Source of the DNA: Natronolimnobius sp. AArcel1
Lineage (GTDB): Archaea > Halobacteriota > Halobacteria > Halobacteriales > Natrialbaceae
Assembly (NCBI RefSeq): GCF_011043775.1
Contig: NZ_JAAKXY010000006.1
Span: forward strand, 186,001 to 250,000
Length of the DNA stretch: 64,000 nucleotides
Direction: 5' to 3'
The position numbers and the translations under genes were made by a program. Of this stretch, positions 17,681-26,618 are shown one piece after another. The notes below the pieces were generated by a model. That model did no database searches. It was not told where the DNA came from and was given only the letters and a program-made list of their open reading frames with translations. Position 1 is the stretch's first letter. Every line of letters begins with the position of its first letter.

Positions 17681-18244
17681 ATGTACGAGGTCGAAGTCAA
17701 GGTGCCAGCCGATCTCGAGGCCGTTCGCGAGCGCCTCGAGGGGCTCGACGCTGAACACGAACATACGGTCGTGCAAGCCGATACCTACTACGACGCGCCG
17801 CATCGCTCGTTTCCCGACACCGACGAGGCGCTTCGCATTCGTCGAGAATCGACACCAGACATGGACGAATCTGAGAGCCGCGTGACGTACAAAGGGCCGC
17901 TGCTTGACGACGAATCGAAGAGTCGCGAGGAACACGAGACTGGCGTTGCAGACGGTGAGACGATGGATGCTGTTTTGACGAATCTCGGCTTCGACCCGGC
18001 CGCCACGGTGCGAAAGGAACGCGAGCATTTTCATCTCACACTCGAGGCCCACGACTTTCCCTACACGATCACGCTCGACAGCGTCGACGACGTTGGCGAG
18101 TTCGTTGAGGTCGAAACCGACGTTGAAACCGAACGTGAACTCGAGCCCGCACGCGAGGGCGCATACGCCGTCCTCGAGGAACTCGACCTCGAGCCGGATG
18201 ACCAGCTTCGAACGTCCTATCTCGGGCTCTTGCTCGAGTCCTGA
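17681..18244 (+). CDS. CYTH-domain protein (class IV adenylate cyclase / thiamine-triphosphatase fold)
   Basis: A 187-residue protein starting MYEVEVKVP, the E-x-E-x-K hallmark that binds triphosphate and metal in the CYTH tunnel. DTYYDAPHRSF, EALRIRRE, VTYKGPLLDDESKSREEHE and VRKERE supply the remaining conserved Arg, Lys and Glu residues. It hydrolyses or cyclises a triphosphate substrate; in archaea the family (often called CyaB) is usually of unknown substrate. Divergent from the FKBP gene, with a 90-nt shared promoter region. The long in-frame upstream extension overlaps FKBP and is rejected. Confidence 0.9.
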   Translation: MYEVEVKVPADLEAVRERLEGLDAEHEHTVVQADTYYDAPHRSFPDTDEALRIRRESTPDMDESESRVTYKGPLLDDESKSREEHETGVADGETMDAVLTNLGFDPAATVRKEREHFHLTLEAHDFPYTITLDSVDDVGEFVEVETDVETERELEPAREGAYAVLEELDLEPDDQLRTSYLGLLLES

Positions 18245-18304
18245 CCGGTCAGCCACAAGAATCAATTACTATGGCGCATTTTCAAACGCAAATCTGTTTC
18301 CGCA

Positions 18305-18312
18305 AGTTATAG
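18305..18312 (+). promoter_or_regulatory. TATA box of the SAM synthetase gene
   Basis: AGTTATAG is about 26-33 nt before the ATG at 18338, consistent with a leaderless transcript. Confidence 0.6.
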
Positions 18313-18337
18313 AACCACGGTCTGCCAAGACCCGGTA

Positions 18338-19543
18338 ATGAGCGAGCGGAACATTCGGGTCGAGCCAATCGACCGTCAGGCAGTCGAAGACCAGGAGGTC
18401 GAAATCGTTGAGCGAAAAGGAATCGGGCACCCGGACTCGATCTGTGACGGCGTCGCCGAAAGCGTCGCCGGCGCACTGGCCCGCGAGTATCTGGACCGAA
18501 TCGGTAAGGTGCTTCACTTTAACACAGACGAAACGCAACTCGTCGCCGGTGAGGCCGCCCCTGCATTCGGCGGTGGCGAGGTCGTCGATCCCATCTATCT
18601 GCTGATCGTCGGCCGTGCGACCAAACGCTACGAGGGCGAACTCTTCCCCGCAGAGACTATCGCGCTGCGAGCCGCCCGCGACTATCTCGAGGAGACGATC
18701 CCACACCTGACCGTTGGCGAGGACATCGTCGTCGACGTGAAACTGGGCGAAGGAAGTGGCGACCTGCAGGATGTCTTCGGCGAGGACGAAGTCACCGTTC
18801 CGATGGCAAACGACACGAGTTTCGGTGTCGGCCACGCTCCACTGACCGAGACCGAGCAGATCGTCTCCGAAGCCGAGGCACGACTCAACGGCGAGTTCGC
18901 CGAGGAGAACCCGTATCTCGGACAGGACGTGAAGCTGATGGGCAAACGCGAAGGTGACACGATCGATGTCACCGTCGCCGCGGCGATGGTCGACCAGCAC
19001 ATTGCTGATATCGACGAGTACGCCGACGCCGTCGAATCGGTTCGCGAGTTCGTCGCCGATGTGGCGGCCGAACACACCGATCGCGAGGTCCACGTCCACG
19101 TTAACACCGCCGACGACTACGAGGACGGCTCGATCTACCTCACCGTCACCGGTACCTCCGCAGAACAGGGCGATGACGGCTCCGTTGGCCGCGGGAATCG
19201 TGCAAACGGCCTCATCACGCCAAATCGCTCGATGTCGATGGAAGCCACGAGCGGCAAGAACCCGGTCAACCACATCGGGAAGATCTACAACCTGCTCTCG
19301 ACCGAAATCGCCGAAGAAGTCGTCAGCGAGGTCGACGGCATCCGCGACCTGCGCGTGCGCCTCCTCTCGCAAATCGGTCGCCCAATCGACCAGCCCCACG
19401 TCGCCGACGTTCATCTCGTCACCGAGGATGGTGTTTCCCTCGAGGACGTCCAGAGCGATGTCGAAGCAATCGTCGACGAGGAACTCGCCGACGTGACGAG
19501 CATTACGCGCCGCGTCATCGACGGCGAACTCTCGACGTTCTAA
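18338..19543 (+). CDS. mat: S-adenosylmethionine synthetase, archaeal type
   Basis: A 401-residue protein of the archaeal MAT family, which is only distantly related to bacterial Met[19 protein letters not shown] near the N terminus, [51 protein letters not shown] and [15 protein letters not shown] are family-diagnostic. It makes SAM from methionine and ATP. The gene is convergent with the next one, with only 24 nt between stops. Confidence 0.97.
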   Translation: MSERNIRVEPIDRQAVEDQEVEIVERKGIGHPDSICDGVAESVAGALAREYLDRIGKVLHFNTDETQLVAGEAAPAFGGGEVVDPIYLLIVGRATKRYEGELFPAETIALRAARDYLEETIPHLTVGEDIVVDVKLGEGSGDLQDVFGEDEVTVPMANDTSFGVGHAPLTETEQIVSEAEARLNGEFAEENPYLGQDVKLMGKREGDTIDVTVAAAMVDQHIADIDEYADAVESVREFVADVAAEHTDREVHVHVNTADDYEDGSIYLTVTGTSAEQGDDGSVGRGNRANGLITPNRSMSMEATSGKNPVNHIGKIYNLLSTEIAEEVVSEVDGIRDLRVRLLSQIGRPIDQPHVADVHLVTEDGVSLEDVQSDVEAIVDEELADVTSITRRVIDGELSTF

Positions 19544-19567
19544 TCCGATTTCCGCGCTGTTTCTGGT

Positions 19568-21484
19568 CTATACTGGCAGTCCCATAAGGTTCCAGTAGCG
19601 AAACACCCAGCACAACACGGCGAGTGCGAGGACGACTGCCGTGTAATGGATGCGACCGGCGACTCCCCAGTAGGACTCTCGCCACGCCTGAACAGCGTAT
19701 CCTGCCGCGACAACTGTTGCAATCGCTGCGAGCATTGGGACTGTAAACGCAAGCGACAGGCCTGATGGCGGAGCGGTCATCAGCGACCCCCTCCCAAGAA
19801 CTGAAAGCACGATCTCGAGGGCGAACAGCGCGATCACGACCCCGACGAGCAGCGCGCCTGCGCCTCCGGCTATGAGCCGAGCGCGATGGGGGGTGCTCGA
19901 GTCAGTCGGTGACGCACCCTCACCGCGAACCCGGCGAACGGCGGCGGCGAGCGGCCAGCCGAGGACTCCAGAGAGGACGACAAGTGCAGAGCCAAGCCCG
20001 AGCCCGACCTGCGTGTACAGGTCGTCGTACCACGATATGCGTGTGTATGTCCACACTGTGCTATCGGATGTGAAGTCGGTGATCTCGCCGTCTGTTTCGT
20101 GGAACACGATTGTTGCTTGGCCATCAACACGGCGGAACACCAGCGGCTCGAGTTCGACCCAGCGTGACTGGTTGCTCCCGTCTACAACTAGCGTGCCGTC
20201 ATCGTCGATCCAGATGTCTACGCCCGGACTCGTTCCCGAGAACAGGGTCTTCTCGTACGTCGTGAGTTCGTGGGTCATAAACGCCCGATAGCTTCCCTCG
20301 AGTTCGTCGGCACGGTGGGGTTGCCCGTCGGGGGTCAGTTCTGTATCAGTCGTCGGGACGTACCGCTCGAGAAATTCGTCTTCGAACTCCGAGACGGCCA
20401 GTTCGGGCGCAGCGCCCTGAAACGAGACGAACAGTCCGAGATCGAGTTCAGGGATGAAAAGAAACTGGCTGTGATATCCCATTCCCCCGCCGCCGTGGTA
20501 GAGGAGGCGGATATCATCGCGTGTTCGCACGAAGAGTCCGAACGCCATCCGCTCGAGTTCTTCGTGTGGGGCAAACGACTGTTTGTGCATCGTCGTCGCG
20601 GCGTCTTCGGAGAGCATTCGCCCAGTGTCGGTCGCGCCGCCCTCGAGGTGGGCGAGCAGGAACTGGGCCATATCGCTTCCGGTCGACCACATTCCCGATG
20701 CGGGTTCCACATTCGAGTGAAACTGAAGATCTCGCCGAATCCCTTCGCGAGTTTCGTCATCGACGTGACTGGGGATGACATCGAACGTCGTTCGGTCCAT
20801 GCCGAGCGGGTCGAAAATCGCGTCATCGACGTAGTCGGCGAATCGTATGTCAGCGACATCGGCGATCACCTGGCCAGTCAGTGCTGGTGCATAGTTCGTA
20901 TACCCCATCACTTCACCGGGTGGTCGAAGACGACTCGGCTGATGGGTGCCAACCGATTCCGCAAGTGGCTGGCGGTCGTCGGGATTTTCGACAGTGTCGT
21001 TTCGCATCCGCGGCTCGAAGCCGGCGGTGTGTGTTGCCAGATGCGAGAGCGTGATCGGCTCGTCGAACGTCTCCGGAACTGACACGGACTCGAGGTACTG
21101 ATTCACGTCCGCGTCGGGATCAATCGCATCGTCATCGATGAGGCGCATCGCCGCGGTGTACGTGGCAGCCTTCGAGACCGACCCCGTGTGGACTGGCGTT
21201 TCGTCCGGGGTGACCGCCCGCCCGTCGAACGACGTTTCCCCGTAGCCGCGCTCGAGCGCGACAGCACCGTCGTGGACGACGGAGACGACGGCACCCGACA
21301 CGTTGTGCGCCTGGAGTGCCGAGTCGATCGCATCGTCGACGAACGACTCGAGGTCGTCCCCGACGGGATCTGGCGGTTCGTCGGGAGTCGCTTGCACGGA
21401 AGCCGGCACACGACTGGCTGCGGCCGTCACGCCCACTGCGGTGGCTCCTGCAAGGACGCCCCGCCGTGAGTAGGAGGTGGGCAT
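19568..21484 (-). CDS. Exported beta-lactamase-family serine hydrolase with C-terminal membrane domain
   Basis: A 638-residue protein with Tat signal SRRGVLAGATAVGV. The catalytic domain has TGSVSKAATY (S-x-x-K serine), MGYTNYAPALTG (Y-x-N) and YHGGGGMGYHS (H-x-G in place of K-T-G), the pattern of class C beta-lactamases, DD-peptidase-like and esterase members. After a ~100-residue beta domain, about four TM helices follow (LGLGSALVVLSGVLGWPLAA; ALLVGVVIALFALEIVLSVL; VPMLAAIATVVAAGYAV; TAVVLALAVLCWVF), fixing the hydrolase to the outside face. Archaea lack peptidoglycan, so a peptide or ester substrate is more likely than a beta-lactam. Confidence 0.9.
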   Translation of the reverse strand: MPTSYSRRGVLAGATAVGVTAAASRVPASVQATPDEPPDPVGDDLESFVDDAIDSALQAHNVSGAVVSVVHDGAVALERGYGETSFDGRAVTPDETPVHTGSVSKAATYTAAMRLIDDDAIDPDADVNQYLESVSVPETFDEPITLSHLATHTAGFEPRMRNDTVENPDDRQPLAESVGTHQPSRLRPPGEVMGYTNYAPALTGQVIADVADIRFADYVDDAIFDPLGMDRTTFDVIPSHVDDETREGIRRDLQFHSNVEPASGMWSTGSDMAQFLLAHLEGGATDTGRMLSEDAATTMHKQSFAPHEELERMAFGLFVRTRDDIRLLYHGGGGMGYHSQFLFIPELDLGLFVSFQGAAPELAVSEFEDEFLERYVPTTDTELTPDGQPHRADELEGSYRAFMTHELTTYEKTLFSGTSPGVDIWIDDDGTLVVDGSNQSRWVELEPLVFRRVDGQATIVFHETDGEITDFTSDSTVWTYTRISWYDDLYTQVGLGLGSALVVLSGVLGWPLAAAVRRVRGEGASPTDSSTPHRARLIAGGAGALLVGVVIALFALEIVLSVLGRGSLMTAPPSGLSLAFTVPMLAAIATVVAAGYAVQAWRESYWGVAGRIHYTAVVLALAVLCWVFRYWNLMGLPV

Positions 21485-21567
21485 TGCAGGTCAAACTATC
21501 CACTGGGATAACATATTCTGACTGAAACACCGATAACTGTCCGCTAGCCGAAATGATTTTGAGAGTC

Positions 21568-21597
21568 CAGTTGAAGTTCTAGCACACAGTTCAACTG
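21568..21597. repeat. 8-bp inverted repeat, possible terminator or operator
   Basis: CAGTTGAA and TTCAACTG are separated by 14 nt in the gap between two minus-strand genes. It lies ~85 nt upstream of the serine hydrolase start. An operator for that gene fits better than a terminator, because no T-run follows. Confidence 0.35.
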
Positions 21598-21677
21598 AAT
21601 GACTAGTGGTGACACAAGACAGTGAGTGGCAACTGTTCCATCGGACCGACTCGGCTACTCAACGACCGATGTAAGAC

Positions 21678-22358
21678 TCAAAAGAGCCAGTCGTAGCCCT
21701 CGAGGAGGGCCTGCCGTCCGTTGGTGTCGATAATCTCGCCGTGGCCGGGGATGACGCGGTCGAACTCCCAGGCCAGAATAGCTCGAATCGAACGCCTGAA
21801 CGTGGCCTCGTTCGCAATCGTCAGTCGAAGTTCGACCGGCGGCCCGAGCTGGTTACGGACGCGGAGCGCTCGAGCGATAAGACGCGTTCGGAGCGGGCTG
21901 TCGTCGCCGATGTGAAAGCCGATATCGCCGAGAATCAGTGTTCGACTCGGTCGGTGAAAGAATGCGACTTCGGTGAGCCAGCGATGGCCGGCGACGACCA
22001 CCTGATCGATGTCGGTCCCCCAGCGCGGATCTGGCGTGCCACCCAACACGTGATCGAATTGGAGATCAGTCCGGCGCGCGGCGAGGCCGGGGGCAGCCAG
22101 CAGTTCGACATCTGGGTAGGCCGCTCGGTACTGTTCCATGTACAGATGGCCGTGGAGTTTGCTCGCCGGAGCGACGAACCGAACCTCGCCGAGGTCGTCG
22201 AACGCGGCTTTCAGTTCGGGCGTCAGTTCGGCTGGCGACTGGACGAACAGCTCGCCGCTCGAGAGCCGAATCACGGTCATGATCCGGCCGAGTTCGACGG
22301 TGCAAAACTCGAGTGGCTCTGCGTACGTCCACAGCTGTGGTCCCTGTTGCTCGAGCAT
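21678..22358 (-). CDS. DUF4336 domain protein
   Basis: A 226-residue protein: FCTVELGRIMTVIRLSSGELFVQSPAELTPELKAAFDDLG, FVAPASKLHGHLYMEQY, FFHRPSRTLILGDIGFHIGD and IPGHGEIIDTNGR. The layout resembles a degenerate metallo-beta-lactamase fold in which the HxHxDH metal site is missing while a late PGHGE turn is kept, as in DUF4336. Function unknown. Cytoplasmic, monocistronic by spacing. (Quoted segments are separate pieces of the family signature.). Confidence 0.8.
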   Translation of the reverse strand: MLEQQGPQLWTYAEPLEFCTVELGRIMTVIRLSSGELFVQSPAELTPELKAAFDDLGEVRFVAPASKLHGHLYMEQYRAAYPDVELLAAPGLAARRTDLQFDHVLGGTPDPRWGTDIDQVVVAGHRWLTEVAFFHRPSRTLILGDIGFHIGDDSPLRTRLIARALRVRNQLGPPVELRLTIANEATFRRSIRAILAWEFDRVIPGHGEIIDTNGRQALLEGYDWLF

Positions 22359-22474
22359 ACTCGAACCTCACTGTGACGACATATATACGCCTGCCCCGGC
22401 CTCGAGTGGGTGGGAACCAAGGAGACGAGACGTCAGGATAGGGTTCGACTGGTGGCGTCTCGGCTCGTAACCCC

Positions 22475-22482
22475 CTTATAGC
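22475..22482 (+). promoter_or_regulatory. TATA box of thiI
   Basis: CTTATAGC lies about 20-25 nt before the ATG at 22498 (and ~25-29 nt before the in-frame ATG at 22504), which slightly favours the second ATG as the leaderless start. Confidence 0.55.
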
Positions 22483-22497
22483 CCGAACCATCTATCC

Positions 22498-23682
22498 ATG
22501 GCCATGCACCCGCCGGGAGCCGACACCGTCCTCATTCGCCATGGCGACCTGAACACGAAGAGCAACCGGGTCAAACGCCAGATGGAGGGCCTCCTCATCG
22601 AGAATCTCGAGGCGCTGCTCGAGGACCGGTCGATCCCTGGCGAGGTCGAACGACGCTGGAACCGACCGCTGATCCACACCGACGAAGATGCCATTGCGGA
22701 GGCGACCGCGGCCGCGGCGGACGCCTTTGGCGTCGTCTCGGTGAGCCCGTGTGTGACGACCAGCATTGAGAAAGCCCAGATTCTCGAGGCGCTCGAGTCG
22801 ATGGCGCGCGAGTGCTACGACGGCGGCACATTCGCGGTTGATGCCCGGCGGGCGGACAAAACGCTCCCCTACACGAGCGAGGACTTGGCGCGCGAGGGCG
22901 GGACAACTATCTGGGAGGCCGTCGAAGACGAGTTCGAACCCGAAGTTGACCTTGACGATCCTGACCTCACGTTCGGAATTGAGGTTCGCGAGGATATTTC
23001 GTTTCTCTCCCTCGAGACCGTTACCGGACCCGGTGGGCTTCCGCTTGGCGCGCAAGAACCCGTCATCGCGCTGATCAGCGGCGGCATCGACTCGCCGGTG
23101 GCAGCCTACGAGATGATGCGCCGCGGCAGCCCAATCATCCCAGTCTACGTCGACCTCGGGGCCTACGGCGGTATCGACCACGAGGCGCGTGCAATGGAGA
23201 CAGTGCAGACGCTCTCACAATACGCGCCAAACTTCGATATGCCGGTGTACAAGGTACCGGGCGGAGAACTCGTCGACTTGCTCGTCACCGAAATGGAACA
23301 GGGCCGGATGCTCTCGCTGCGGCGATTCTTCTACCGCACCGCCGAGGTACTTGCCGGACGCGTCGACGCCCACGGAATCGTCACGGGCGAAGCGGTCGGG
23401 CAGAAATCGAGTCAGACGATGCAAAATCTCGCGGTGACCAGCCGCGCCACCAGGCTTCCGATTCACCGCCCGCTGCTCACTCGCGACAAACAGGAAATCG
23501 TTGCGCAGGCACGCGAAATCGACACCTACACGCAGTCGACGATTAACGCCGGCTGCAATCGCGTCGCTCCCGATCAGGTCGAGACCAACGCTCGACTCAA
23601 ACAGCTACTCGAGTACGAACCCGACGACCTGCTCGAGCGCGCCGAGGCGGTCGCAAGCGATGCGGAACTCGTTGAGCCTTAG
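22498..23682 (+). CDS. thiI: tRNA 4-thiouridine synthase ThiI
   Basis: A 394-residue protein. The N-terminal ferredoxin-like and THUMP part (residues ~1-175; IRHGDLNTKSN, FAVDARRADKTLPYTSEDL) binds tRNA. The PP-loop SGGIDSPVA near residue 194 activates U8 by adenylation. GEAVGQKSSQTMQNL and INAGCNRVAP follow. There is no C-terminal rhodanese domain, as usual for archaeal ThiI, so sulfur comes from another route. The last 21 codons and ~135 nt of downstream DNA are repeated about 1.1 kb further on, after the GGGPS-like gene. Confidence 0.96.
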   Translation: MAMHPPGADTVLIRHGDLNTKSNRVKRQMEGLLIENLEALLEDRSIPGEVERRWNRPLIHTDEDAIAEATAAAADAFGVVSVSPCVTTSIEKAQILEALESMARECYDGGTFAVDARRADKTLPYTSEDLAREGGTTIWEAVEDEFEPEVDLDDPDLTFGIEVREDISFLSLETVTGPGGLPLGAQEPVIALISGGIDSPVAAYEMMRRGSPIIPVYVDLGAYGGIDHEARAMETVQTLSQYAPNFDMPVYKVPGGELVDLLVTEMEQGRMLSLRRFFYRTAEVLAGRVDAHGIVTGEAVGQKSSQTMQNLAVTSRATRLPIHRPLLTRDKQEIVAQAREIDTYTQSTINAGCNRVAPDQVETNARLKQLLEYEPDDLLERAEAVASDAELVEP

Positions 23683-23813
23683 CAGAGTACGTCTAGAACG
23701 TTCGGAACTTTTGCTCAAAAAGTATTACTTGAACGCTTTTTGGTGGTAATTCAAAGGAAATCCGTAGGCAAACATCGGGCAACAACAGGTTTCGAACCTT
23801 TGATATCTCTTAA
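23615..23813 (+). repeat. Direct repeat copy 1: thiI 3' end plus downstream DNA
   Basis: Starts inside thiI at ACGAACCCGACGACC and runs past the stop through GTAGGCAAACATCGGG. Pairs with 24723-24920. The coding part differs only at synonymous positions, the non-coding part carries more substitutions and small indels (roughly 85% identity by eye overall). Confidence 0.85.
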
Positions 23814-23872
23814 CAGGTGTTTATGCTGCTGTAATGTGGTTTGTTCAGCTCATGTTTTTAATTCGATGACCT

Positions 23873-23890
23873 AAATAATATAAATACTAA
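23873..23890 (+). promoter_or_regulatory. AT-rich promoter region of the GGGPS-like gene
   Basis: TAAATAATATAAATAC and further AT-only stretches precede the ATG at 23935 by 45-60 nt; a second TATA-like AGAATATATG is at about 23903-23912, ~25-30 nt before it, and is the better-placed candidate. Confidence 0.45.
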
Positions 23891-23934
23891 TTAGTATAGG
23901 TGAGAATATATGAGTTAATCCTGTACAGTCACCC

Positions 23935-24702
23935 ATGCAGATCGATTGGACCGGAATTGACCACGTAACGAAGGTCGATCCGGAAAAAGCAATGCCGTCG
24001 AATTCGGAATCGCTGCTCACTGCAACGGACCTCGTGATAGTCGGTGGCTCTGACGGTGTCACCGAGAAAAATGCCATGGCGACCATCGAGGCGGTTCGCG
24101 ACGCCGTGCCAGATGTACCAATATTCCAGGAGCCCTTTCGCTCAGATCAGGTGTCAATGGATACGATCAACGCCGTCGACGTTCTCTCGATTGCAGCCGT
24201 CTATAACGGCGACCGTGATCACTTCGTCGGCAAGCACCTCTCGATGTACTCCGAGTTAGCGAGCAAGCCGTCCTCGCTACTTGGAACGAATCTCCCGATT
24301 GTTGGTAACGTAATTGAATCGAAGGGCGAGACGGTTCTTGAAAATGTTACTGAGAAAATCGTTGGTGAGGGCTACGTAATTCAGAACGTCGATTCGGCCG
24401 CAGCCACTACTAGTGGGGTAACGGAACCGCTTACGACCGAGGAGGTCGCAGGCGCTGCCCTCGCTACCGAGACGTTCTACGACTTCCCCATCTTTTACGT
24501 CGAGTACTCCGGGACCTACGGCGGCTCCGAGGATGTCACAGCCGCGGCGAACCACCTTGATGAAACCGTCCTCCTCTACGGCGGCGGCATCGACTCCGCA
24601 GCCAAGACCGAAGAAATCATCAATGCAGGGGCGGACGCAATCGTCGTCGGTGACTGCTTCCACGACGACCCCGATAGCTTCCTCGAAACGATCCCTGAGT
24701 AA
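23935..24702 (+). CDS. Geranylgeranylglyceryl-phosphate synthase-like protein (PcrB/GGGPS family)
   Basis: A 255-residue TIM-barrel protein. HVTKVDPEK near the N terminus matches the HITKLDP segment of GGGPS; VIVGGSDGVTEK, IVGNVIESKGE, FYVEYSGTYGG (the YxEYSG prenyl-site motif), LLYGGGIDS and AIVVGDCFHDD (phosphate-binding loops) follow in order. The family joins geranylgeranyl-PP to sn-glycerol-1-phosphate, the first ether bond of archaeal lipids. The sequence is divergent and longer in the middle than the usual haloarchaeal enzyme, so it is more likely an accessory paralogue, perhaps with another prenyl or polyol substrate. Lies between two thiI 3'-end copies and is AT-richer than its neighbours, which suggests acquisition. 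Confidence 0.85.
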   Translation: MQIDWTGIDHVTKVDPEKAMPSNSESLLTATDLVIVGGSDGVTEKNAMATIEAVRDAVPDVPIFQEPFRSDQVSMDTINAVDVLSIAAVYNGDRDHFVGKHLSMYSELASKPSSLLGTNLPIVGNVIESKGETVLENVTEKIVGEGYVIQNVDSAAATTSGVTEPLTTEEVAGAALATETFYDFPIFYVEYSGTYGGSEDVTAAANHLDETVLLYGGGIDSAAKTEEIINAGADAIVVGDCFHDDPDSFLETIPE

Positions 24703-24722
24703 GTCCAAGAGTTGGCAGCATC

Positions 24723-24920
24723 ACGAACCCGATGACCTGCTCGAGCGCGCCGAGGCGGTCGCAAGCGATGCGGAACTTGTTGAGCCTTAGCAGAGAATGT
24801 CTATAACGTTCGGCACCTCTGCTCGAAAAGCAGTATTTGAACGCCTTGCGGTGGCTTTCAAAAAAGTCCGTAGGCAAACATCGGGATAACAACGGTTCCC
24901 GAGCCTTTGAATGTCTTCTA
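24723..24920 (+). repeat. Direct repeat copy 2: duplicated thiI 3' end
   Basis: Begins ACGAACCCGATGACC and continues in parallel with copy 1 through the thiI stop and GTAGGCAAACATCGGG. It starts 20 nt after the stop of the GGGPS-like gene, so the two copies flank that gene tightly. From 24921 to 25086 nothing recognisable is seen. Confidence 0.85.
24725..24790 (+). pseudogene. thiI: thiI C-terminal fragment
   Basis: Encodes EPDDLLERAEAVASDAELVE and the final P then TAG, identical in protein sequence to the ThiI C terminus, without the rest of the gene or a start codon. Confidence 0.85.
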
Positions 24921-25086
24921 ATTCTCCGTTGAACAACTCGATAGTTGACATATATTGGCCGGTCGTGGTCAATACAGGTAACGCACGTATCGTTAAGTAC
25001 AGAGGATGAACTGACCATCGAGAGGCTATGACCATATCACTCGTGTACCTGATTTTGTAGAACGCGGAAGGAGCGATTACATTGCT

Positions 25087-25908
25087 TTAGTCTGACTGAG
25101 TTTGTTCCGAACGAGGGTCGTCCGGGACGAACCAGGACGGAAAACCATCAGCGGGTGCTGATCGTTCTGCGTGAAACCGACCTCGTTCAAGAGCAAGTTT
25201 TAGCGTCACAAACAGCGCGTAAGGGAGCACCCCCGCCAGTGAGTCTGAAGAGATGAATTCTGCAATCAGCAGTCCGACGAAAAACACAGGAATCAACATC
25301 ATGAGCCCACCCAAATAAATAAGGATAAAGCGGGCGGGTAACTCGAGTATGCTGTACGCTGACATCTCCTTGTATTTTTGCGGGCGAATGTAGATCCGAT
25401 AAGTAGTAGCGATATGAATGGCGATAAATAATAACGCCGTTCCAAATAGTGATGGAGAGGTTAACACTGAAAAGTTTGCGAGGAATGCCTCAGGATTACC
25501 TACTGTGTGTCCTGGCATCCCTTCGCCCGGAGTTCTTTCCAGTAGTGCGGCTCCAAGCACGAAACTTGCAAGCACGATAAAGACACCCGTCGGGATGATT
25601 ACTCGTAGATTCCGCGGATAGATCGGAGGAAGCGGACCAATCGTTCGAGGCGTATCACTCCAAAACTGATCTCCAAGGGGCTGGATAAGGATCTGCTGCT
25701 CCCGCTCTTCGTAGTGACTCCGTCGCTGGGCAAACAGAGCGCAACCGCAGTACACGAGCCACAATGCTACAATATCGACCCAGTAGAGCAGGAAAACAGC
25801 AGTATATCCCCAGCTGAATACGAAGTATCCGACGACCGGTAGCAAGTTGGCGAGGGCTATCGCGCCGAACTTGAAGTGGTCGCCCTCAGTTCGTTTCTTG
25901 TTCTCCAT
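25087..25908 (-). CDS. Multi-TM membrane protein, DUF6498-like
   Basis: A 273-residue protein with about six TM helices (FGAIALANLLPVVGYFVFSW; YTAVFLLYWVDIVALWLVYC; LRVIIPTGVFIVLASFVLGA; LFGTALLFIAIHIATTYRIY; LPARFILIYLGGLMMLIPVF; LLIAEFISSDSLAGVLPYAL). NLLPVVG, FLLYWVD(I/N) and a late FVTLKLALE recall DUF6498 haloarchaeal proteins; this is a by-eye match. Hydrophilic termini. Function unknown. It sits in the AT-richer pocket between the thiI duplication and an IS remnant. Confidence 0.7.
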   Translation of the reverse strand: MENKKRTEGDHFKFGAIALANLLPVVGYFVFSWGYTAVFLLYWVDIVALWLVYCGCALFAQRRSHYEEREQQILIQPLGDQFWSDTPRTIGPLPPIYPRNLRVIIPTGVFIVLASFVLGAALLERTPGEGMPGHTVGNPEAFLANFSVLTSPSLFGTALLFIAIHIATTYRIYIRPQKYKEMSAYSILELPARFILIYLGGLMMLIPVFFVGLLIAEFISSDSLAGVLPYALFVTLKLALERGRFHAERSAPADGFPSWFVPDDPRSEQTQSD

Positions 25909-25999
25909 TCAAGCTATAATATAGACTGATGATTATGCTATCATATACTTTGATACATTCTGACGACGCTTCCAGTAAGAAGAGATCCTGTACTGATCG

Positions 26000-26447
26000 T
26001 TAGAGGGCCCGGTCGAGATTATGGACGATACACGCAAGGGCGAGTTCACGAAACTGCTTCTACCAGCGTCGAGAACGAACGAGGGTCGAAGTCCAAGGCG
26101 TCGATACCCGCAATACCGCTAGTTGGAAGCAGTGAAACAAAGAGAGTGAGAAGCACCCGCTAGACTGCCATATCGAGTCTATCGAACGCGTTGTACAGCG
26201 TTGACGTGGCAGGAAGTTCAGTGAGGGTGATCGCGTTTCGAATACGAGGAATTTCGATGAGTTCGTTAAGTGTTCGATAGGTCGTACTCTTCCGAACTTT
26301 GAGACGTAACAGAACAACGTGCTGATGAAGCGTGTACGCTGTTTCGAGTACTTTGAGGAATCTCGTGAGACTGCTTGCTGGGCAAATGAAATGCTTGCTC
26401 GGCAAATCGGAGCAATCGAGACTTTGGGAGAGTCTGCATCTAGACAA
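26000..26447 (-). pseudogene. Decayed IS5-family transposase
   Basis: The N-terminal half reads LHQHVVLLRLKVRKSTTYRT, IEIPRIRNAITLTELPATST and FDRLDMAV, typical of haloarchaeal IS5-group transposases. A TAG replaces the expected Trp codon after LDMAV; the frame then continues RVLLTLFVSLLPTSGIAGID to LVEAVS. A +1 shift and the loss of most of the catalytic domain lead to KQFRELALACIVHNLDRAL and a stop at 26000, which is the normal C terminus of the family. No DDE core remains, so the element is dead. No clear terminal inverted repeats were found. The flanks at 25909-25999 and 26448-26618 hold no gene. Confidence 0.8.
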
Positions 26448-26618
26448 GCTTCCAACTGAATCTGTAACTCACTACAGATTCCAACAGAGTCGTCGAGCCG
26501 TAAGTCGATGGCACCCGAATGTCCTTCACGACGCCGGGTATAGGTAGATGGCATGGAGACGGCACTCGCCACTGCAGGTGCTGCGAACGGTGTCAACGCT
26601 CGAGGGCGGCCCACGGCG

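Noticed and set aside
20270-21082. Plus-strand 270-codon open frame
   Set aside because: Antisense to the serine hydrolase, whose SxxK, YxN and HxG motifs are convincing.
24533-24790. Plus-strand frame ending in the ThiI C terminus as a separate gene
   Set aside because: Its first part is a shadow of the GGGPS-like gene; only the duplicated thiI tail is meaningful.
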